Notes under the pieces: generated by a model
Seen by the model: only the letters and a program-made list of their open reading frames with translations
What the model was told of the DNA's origin: nothing
The model's database searches: none
Part shown: in pieces, positions 56,750 to 64,000 of the stretch
How positions within the stretch are numbered: the first letter of the stretch is position 1
Layout: each line of letters opens with the position of its first letter
Origin: Sphingosinicella flava
GTDB taxonomy: Bacteria; Pseudomonadota; Alphaproteobacteria; Sphingomonadales; Sphingomonadaceae
DNA length: 64,000 nt
Direction: 5' to 3'
Assembly: GCF_016025255.1 (NCBI RefSeq)
Contig: NZ_CP065592.1
Span: 2,357,598 to 2,421,597 of the forward strand
Translations under genes and position numbers: made by a program

Positions 56750-58909
56750 ATGGAAAAGCGCATGGATGACGTGAACGGCCGGCTCGAATTGTGGGGCGGG
56801 GTGGAATGCTCCACGACCCGCGTCGGCGATGCATGGCGCGATCAGGTGGCGGAAACCGGGCATCGCGACCGCTCGGACGACATGGATTTGATCGCCGATC
56901 TTGGCATTACCGCATTACGCTATCCCATTTTGTGGGAATCGATCTCTCCCGATGATCCCAGCAAGCTCGATTTCGCCTGGACGGATGAGCGGCTGGCGCG
57001 GCTTCGCGACCGGGGCGTGCGCGTCATCGGGGGGCTGTGCCACCATGGGTCGGGACCGCGTTATACCGATCTTCTCGACCCCGCCTTTCCGGACAAGTTG
57101 GCCGATTTCGCGGCGCGCGCTGCCGAGCGTTATCCCTGGATCGAGGATTGGACGCCGGTCAACGAACCGCTGACGACCGCGCGCTTTTCCGCGCTTTACG
57201 GCCATTGGTATCCGCACAAACGGGATTTCGGTGCCTTCCTGCGTGCGCTCGCCCATGAATGTTCGGGTACGTTGCGCGCCATGCGCGCCATTCGCGCCGT
57301 CGTGCCCTCCGCGCGGCTCATCCAGACCGAGGATCTGGGCAAGATTTTTTCCACGGCCCCCCTCCGATATCAGGCGGCGCATGAAAATGAACGGCGGTGG
57401 TTGAGCCTGGATCTTCTGTGCGGGCGGGTTCGCAAAGGCCATGCCTTTTACGATGCGATGCGAGAGAGCGGCGTTTCCAAGCCTCTGCTTGATGAGCTCG
57501 CATCCGGGGAGGCCACGCCCGACCTGATCGGCATCAACCATTATGTGACGAGCGAGCGATTTCTGGATCACCGGCTCCATCTTTATCCGGACATCGCTCC
57601 CGGCGGGAACGGGCGCCATGCCTATGTCGACGCCGAAGCCGTGCGCGTTGCGGCATTGAGCGGCAAAACGGGGCCGGGGCCCCGGCTCCGGGAAGCGTGG
57701 CGGCGCTACCATATCCCGATGGCGATCACCGAAGTGCATCATGGCTGCACCCGCGACGAGCAATTGCGCTGGTTCGCCGAGGTGTGGCGAGCCGCGCTGG
57801 ACGTGCGGGAGGAGGGCGTGGACCTCCGCGCCGTCACCTTGTGGTCCCTGTTCGGCAATGTGGACTGGCGGTCGCTGCTGACGCGCCAGGACGGCGTGTA
57901 CGATGTGGGTGCATTCGACGCGCGAAGCCAAAAGCCGCGCGCAACGGTCCTCGCCGCGGCTGCACGCGCTTTTGCGCACGGACAGGATTTCGATCATCCG
58001 GTACTCGATACGCCCGGCTGGTGGCGGCGCGGTGAGCGGCTCTATCCTTGGAACAAACGCTCCCGGAGCAGCACTCTTCAAGGCAGGACATTGCTGATCA
58101 CCGGCGCGACCGGCACGCTGGGGCGTGCCTTTTCGCGCATTTCCGATCATCGCGGGCTTCCCCATCTTCTTACGAGCCGCAACGAACTCGATCTCTGCAG
58201 CGCGGATTCGATCCGCTCCGCCCTTGATCGGCATCGGCCCTGGGCGGTGGTCAATGCGGCGGGTTTCGTTCGCGTTCAGGATGCCGAGCGGGAGCGCGAT
58301 GCTTGTTTCGCCGCGAACAGCCATGGGCCGGAGACGCTGGCGCAGATTTGCGCCGAAGCGGGAGTGCCGCTCGTCACCTTCTCGTCGGACCTGGTCTTCA
58401 ACGGCAGGCAAGGACCATATCGCGAAGAGGATCCGGTCAATCCCGTGGGCGCTTATGGCCTCAGCAAGGCGGAAGCGGAAAGCCGCGTGCTACGCCTCGC
58501 GGAACAGGCGCTGGTCATCCGCACGGCCGCCTTTTTCGGCCCTTGGGATAAGTATAATTTCGCCTGGCACATCCTGAACGGGCTGGCGCGGGGAGAACCC
58601 GTCAGCGCCTGCCCGAAAACGATCGTGTCGCCGACCTATGTGCCGGATCTCTGCCATGCCGCGCTCGATCTGCTGATCGACGGGGAACAGGGCGTCTGGC
58701 ACCTCACCAACCAGGGCAATCTGAGCTGGCATGAATTCGCCCGGCGGCTGGCGGAACGCGCAGGTTATGACGGTGCGCTTGTCCAATCCGTCGCCAGCGG
58801 CGATGGCGCCAATACGGCTCTTGCCAGCGGTCGCGGCGCATTGTTGCGTCCGGTCGACCATGCGATCGACGCCTTCGTCGCCGAAGTGAAGCCGATGATC
58901 GCGGCGTAA
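56750..58909 (+). CDS. Fusion of GH1-like glycosidase and RmlD-like dTDP-sugar reductase
   Basis: About 719 residues; the start is 56750 (GAGG six bases upstream), 56738 or 56762. The first 425 residues are a family-1-glycosidase-like barrel: ELWGGVECSTTRVG, acid/base Glu in WTPVNEPL, nucleophile Glu in AITEVHHG and TLWSLFGNVDW. The remaining 285 residues are an RmlD/extended-SDR domain: LLITGATGTLGRAF, FSSDLVFNGRQGPYRE, YGLSK catalytic Tyr/Lys, LVIRTAAFFGPWDKYNF. No signal peptide, so it acts in the cytoplasm. It is convergent with the GT-Glf fusion, sharing a terminator. Role probably in making a surface or intracellular glycan; exact reaction unknown. Confidence 0.9.
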   Translation: MEKRMDDVNGRLELWGGVECSTTRVGDAWRDQVAETGHRDRSDDMDLIADLGITALRYPILWESISPDDPSKLDFAWTDERLARLRDRGVRVIGGLCHHGSGPRYTDLLDPAFPDKLADFAARAAERYPWIEDWTPVNEPLTTARFSALYGHWYPHKRDFGAFLRALAHECSGTLRAMRAIRAVVPSARLIQTEDLGKIFSTAPLRYQAAHENERRWLSLDLLCGRVRKGHAFYDAMRESGVSKPLLDELASGEATPDLIGINHYVTSERFLDHRLHLYPDIAPGGNGRHAYVDAEAVRVAALSGKTGPGPRLREAWRRYHIPMAITEVHHGCTRDEQLRWFAEVWRAALDVREEGVDLRAVTLWSLFGNVDWRSLLTRQDGVYDVGAFDARSQKPRATVLAAAARAFAHGQDFDHPVLDTPGWWRRGERLYPWNKRSRSSTLQGRTLLITGATGTLGRAFSRISDHRGLPHLLTSRNELDLCSADSIRSALDRHRPWAVVNAAGFVRVQDAERERDACFAANSHGPETLAQICAEAGVPLVTFSSDLVFNGRQGPYREEDPVNPVGAYGLSKAEAESRVLRLAEQALVIRTAAFFGPWDKYNFAWHILNGLARGEPVSACPKTIVSPTYVPDLCHAALDLLIDGEQGVWHLTNQGNLSWHEFARRLAERAGYDGALVQSVASGDGANTALASGRGALLRPVDHAIDAFVAEVKPMIAA

Positions 58910-58942
58910 CTATTGTAAATCGAAAAACGTATGGCGATGAAG

Positions 58943-58974
58943 AAAAGGCCGGAGGATGATCCCTCCGGCCTTTT
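58943..58974. terminator. Bidirectional terminator between the two fused glycan genes
   Basis: AAAAGGCCGGAGG, loop ATGATC, CCTCCGGCCTTTT: a perfect 13-bp stem with A-run and T-run flanks, so it can act in both directions. It lies 33 bases after the GH1-RmlD stop and 6 bases beyond the GT-Glf stop. Confidence 0.93.
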
Positions 58975-58980
58975 GGCATC

Positions 58981-61350
58981 CTATTCGGCCGCGACGATCA
59001 TCTTGTCCTGATCGTCCAGATCCTCTTCCTGGGCCAGCGAGGCGAGCAGGGATTTCCGTTTCTCGTCCAGGCGGCGGAATGTCGCGAGCGCCTGGCCGAC
59101 GACCTGATCCATATTATAATAGCGATAGGTGGCGAGGCGGCCGACGAAGGTAACGCCCGGCGTCGCGTCCGCCAGCGCCTCATAGCGTTTGTAGAGCGCC
59201 TGATTTTCCGGACGGGGAATGGGATAATAAGGATCGCCTTCCGCGCTTGGATATTCGTAGGTCAGGCTGGTCTTCTCATGAGTCTGACCGGTCAGATGCT
59301 TATATTCCGTGATCCGGGTATAGGGTACGTCTGGATCGGGATAATTTACCACGGCCACTGGCTGATGCTGCGCCGTGTCCAGCACCTTATGCTCGAAACG
59401 CAGGCTCCGATAGGGCAGCTTGCCGAACCGGAAATCGAAATATTCGTCGACCGGGCCGGTATAGATGATGTGATCGGCCCGGACCGCCTTGCGGATGTCC
59501 TTGAAATCGGTGCCGAGCATCAAGTCGATATTGGGATGGTTGAGCATGTTCGCGAACATGGCGGTAAAGCCGTCCGCCGGCATCGCCTGATGCTTGTCCC
59601 CGAAATAACGGTCGTCCGTATTGGTGCGGGTCGGAATGCGGGCGGTGACCGCCTTGTCGAGATCGCTCGGATCGATCCCCCATTGCTTGCGCGTATAGCC
59701 CTGGAAGAACAGCTCATAGAGTTCGCGGCCGACGGCGGAAATGACGACATCCTCGGACGTGACGATGGTGTCGACCGGCTCGGCCCGGGACGCGAGATAG
59801 TCCGCCGCTTCTTCCTCGGTGCGCAAGTCGAGGTCGAACAGGGCGTTCAGCGTCGTGCGGTTGATCGGAATGGGAACCAATTTGTCGCGCACTTGAGCCA
59901 ACACGCGATGTTCATAGGGCCGCCACGCCGTGAATTGCGACAGATAGGCGAAAATCTCGTCGGAATTGGTGTGGAAGATGTGCGGCCCATATTGGTGGAT
60001 CAATATGCCCGCTTCGTCCGGACGGTCGTAAGCGTTGCCGGCGATATGAGGACGCTTGTCGACCACCAAAACCTTGGCATCATGCTGGCTTGCCAGCCGT
60101 TCGGCGAGCGTCGCGCCGGCAAAACCCGCACCCACGATAAGATAGTCGTAATAATCATGCTTGTGCGACGCGATGATGGACGGCGCCGTGGGCCTTGATC
60201 CGACGGCCTGCGCCACGCAAGCGGCCATGCGTGCATGGGTTGTGTCCCAGCTGAGGTGGGCGAGCTTTGCATCCACTTCACGGAGCCAACCGTCGCCCTT
60301 CCGCGACAGGGCGATCGCCTTTTCGCAGCCCGCCACGAAGGCCTCGGCATCGGCGGCGATGGTGACGGCGTCCATGTCGCCATAATGGCGGATGACATCG
60401 GTGATCGGCGTCGACACGACCGGCTTCCCACCCGCCAGATATTCAGGCGTCTTGGTCGGCGAGATGAATTTCGTCGATTCGTTGATCGCGAACGGCATCA
60501 GGGCCGCGTCCCAGCCGCCCAGATAATCGGGCAACTCGTCATATTGCTTGCCGCCGAGATAATGGATGTTGGCGCGCCGGGGCAGATCGGCGGGATCGAT
60601 CTTGACGACCGGGCCCAGCATCACGATCGACCATTGCGGGCGCGCATCGGCGATGGCGGCGATCAGATCGAGGTCCATGCGCTCGTCGATGACGCCGTAA
60701 AAGCCCAGCCGCGGCCCTGGGATCGACGCTTGATCCACGGGATCGGCGCGATGTTCCCGGGCCTTCATGAAATGGGCGCGATCGACACTGGAAGGGAAGG
60801 CATGAACGCTCGAATGCCGTTCGCGCTTGGCTTCATAGAGGCTGTAGCCGCCGGTGAAGACAAGGTCCGCCGCGTCGAACAGCTCGCTTTCCAATGGCAG
60901 AAGCTCGGGCGGCGCGAAGCGGAAATTGGCGAGCTCGTCCATGCAGTCATAGACGGTCGTCACGCTGTCGATGTGCCGCGAAAAGGGCAGCATCATCGGC
61001 GTGTAATACCAGCGGATGACCGGCCCTTCCTCGCCATTCAGCAAGCCGTTGAGCAAGGTTTTCAAATTGGCGTCCCGCTCATCCTCGGGCAACCCCTCGG
61101 GCAGCATCGGGGTCGCGACGATCACGCCCGTTTCGCGGCAAGGCGTGATCCGCAAGGATACGGCTTGGCCCGCCACAAATTCCGGCTCCTCCCAAAAGAT
61201 AACCCGCCGCTCGCGGGCAAAGCGGCTCATCAGGTGCTGAGGTCTTTGAAAAACGAAGTTCCACCTGAGGTGGGAAAAGCACAAGAGCGTGTGCGGCACA
61301 GAAATCGAAGCCGTTTGAACGGCGTCCCGCGGAGGGGGCGTCAAAATCAT
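58981..61350 (-). CDS. glf: Fusion of glycosyltransferase and UDP-galactopyranose mutase
   Basis: 789 residues. The first 395 residues form a GT-B glycosyltransferase (LLCFSHLRWNFVFQRPQHLMSRFA, TVYDCMDELANF, LGFYGVIDERMDLDLIAAIAD, and the donor-binding region SPTKTPEYLAGGKPVV). From about 403 follows a complete UDP-galactopyranose mutase: FAD motif YDYLIVGAGFAGATLAERL, HIAGNAYD, HQYGPHIFHTN, and the C-terminal RYYNMDQVVGQAL. Glf turns UDP-galactopyranose into UDP-galactofuranose. Fusing it to a transferase suggests direct use of the product. No membrane segment. Confidence 0.93.
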   Translation of the reverse strand: MILTPPPRDAVQTASISVPHTLLCFSHLRWNFVFQRPQHLMSRFARERRVIFWEEPEFVAGQAVSLRITPCRETGVIVATPMLPEGLPEDERDANLKTLLNGLLNGEEGPVIRWYYTPMMLPFSRHIDSVTTVYDCMDELANFRFAPPELLPLESELFDAADLVFTGGYSLYEAKRERHSSVHAFPSSVDRAHFMKAREHRADPVDQASIPGPRLGFYGVIDERMDLDLIAAIADARPQWSIVMLGPVVKIDPADLPRRANIHYLGGKQYDELPDYLGGWDAALMPFAINESTKFISPTKTPEYLAGGKPVVSTPITDVIRHYGDMDAVTIAADAEAFVAGCEKAIALSRKGDGWLREVDAKLAHLSWDTTHARMAACVAQAVGSRPTAPSIIASHKHDYYDYLIVGAGFAGATLAERLASQHDAKVLVVDKRPHIAGNAYDRPDEAGILIHQYGPHIFHTNSDEIFAYLSQFTAWRPYEHRVLAQVRDKLVPIPINRTTLNALFDLDLRTEEEAADYLASRAEPVDTIVTSEDVVISAVGRELYELFFQGYTRKQWGIDPSDLDKAVTARIPTRTNTDDRYFGDKHQAMPADGFTAMFANMLNHPNIDLMLGTDFKDIRKAVRADHIIYTGPVDEYFDFRFGKLPYRSLRFEHKVLDTAQHQPVAVVNYPDPDVPYTRITEYKHLTGQTHEKTSLTYEYPSAEGDPYYPIPRPENQALYKRYEALADATPGVTFVGRLATYRYYNMDQVVGQALATFRRLDEKRKSLLASLAQEEDLDDQDKMIVAAE

Positions 61351-61880
61351 ATCTGGGTTCCATGATGGACTTTAAGGCATCGGGGAAACGCCCAAAAACG
61401 CTTCCCTGTTCCAGGCCAAGGGCATAAGCTGATCTCGATCAGTAGATTACGCCAATCGCTCCCGACGTTCGATTGGGATGATGCGCGTCCCAGAGCCATT
61501 TATAACGCGGCGCGCAGCTGCAGATCATCCAGAGCGCGGAGGCCTATGTCCAAGCTGAACTTCAATCTCCTCTAACGGAAACCGAAAGAATATAGGGCGC
61601 TAACGGACTATCCAAGCCATCATGGAAATTGGATTTCAATCTGCTTCATACACAAAGACAGTACTCATCGGGATATGAAGCCCAGTAACTTTGATCTTTC
61701 ATAGCGCTGCGTAAATTCGTGAGATGATTCCAAGAGTTATGTTATCGAATGGTGTCGATATTGAATATGCTAGTCGCATAGAATTTCCGGGGTTCAGTTT
61801 CGTTACATCAGTGAAATATTGACTGGCCTTCCAAATTTGCCGAAGGGTGGTCCGTTCGGTCCCAGGTTGAAAGCCGTCTC
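61351..61880. other. 530-bp AT-richer intergenic region
   Basis: No gene supported on either strand. It separates the divergent GT-Glf fusion and the secreted exoprotein gene and must contain both promoters. Composition is visibly lower in GC than the surroundings between about 61590 and 61850. No clear promoter pair or operator could be assigned. Confidence 0.5.

Positions 61881-64000
<2,120 letters not shown>

Overview
The window is high-GC bacterial chromosome, most likely from an alphaproteobacterium of the order Sphingomonadales (inference). The basis is a TonB receptor with the DIVVTGT plug start, an alphaproteobacterial-type RF2 (SPY instead of SPF), paired DUF5985 genes, a GTG-rich start repertoire, and many dispersed short inverted-repeat elements between genes. 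No replication origin, rRNA operon, CRISPR array, transposase or integrase was seen. One tRNA gene (Gln, CTG) is present.

Layout. 1-5 kb: leftward housekeeping run thyA, folA, a DUF1176 gene, ribF and the start of ileS, with a short RadC/JAB gene on the other strand and a SAM methyltransferase that carries a lipoprotein signal. 5-10 kb: leftward prfB, PBP1A and an N-acetylmuramoyl-L-alanine amidase. 10-17 kb: rne behind a long leader, then an M48 protease and a DsbA-like oxidoreductase, facing rlmE and a Ppx/GppA phosphatase. 17-31 kb: tRNA-Gln, an M49-like peptidase lipoprotein, a LytS-type kinase, a cyanide-insensitive-type cytochrome bd oxidase (cydAB plus a 37-residue DUF2474 subunit), several small or unknown genes, an S41 peptidase, a HAD hydrolase, a LysE exporter and typA. 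31-34.7 kb: one TonB-dependent receptor bracketed by typA and a second copy of the typA 3' end. 34.7-37.1 kb: a LuxR regulator and two paralogous Crp/Fnr regulators. 37-46.7 kb: EVE protein, cytochrome b561, a receiver protein and an acyl-CoA degradation cluster (hydratase/dehydrogenase, two SDRs, three acyl-CoA dehydrogenases, a thioesterase). 46.8-56.6 kb: a signalling block with a LytTR regulator, two DUF5985 membrane proteins, a giant soluble hybrid kinase with nine 92-residue HAMP-type repeats, and a second hybrid kinase. 56.7-61.4 kb: two convergent fused glycan enzymes (GH1-RmlD and glycosyltransferase-Glf). 61.9 kb to the end: the start of a two-partner-secretion exoprotein that enters a polyproline run at the window edge.

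The most unusual structures are three. First, a roughly 400-bp direct repeat of the typA 3' end encloses the TonB receptor: 351 bp are identical, then a 48-bp tip differs at seven sites. Second, the HAMP array is near-identical at DNA level with a three-unit higher-order pattern, downstream of a perfect CtrA-type box. Third, the glycan-enzyme fusions sit beside the secreted exoprotein. Mobile inverted repeats have also reached coding ends: one supplies the ribF C-terminus and another the ribosome-binding site of the M48 protease.
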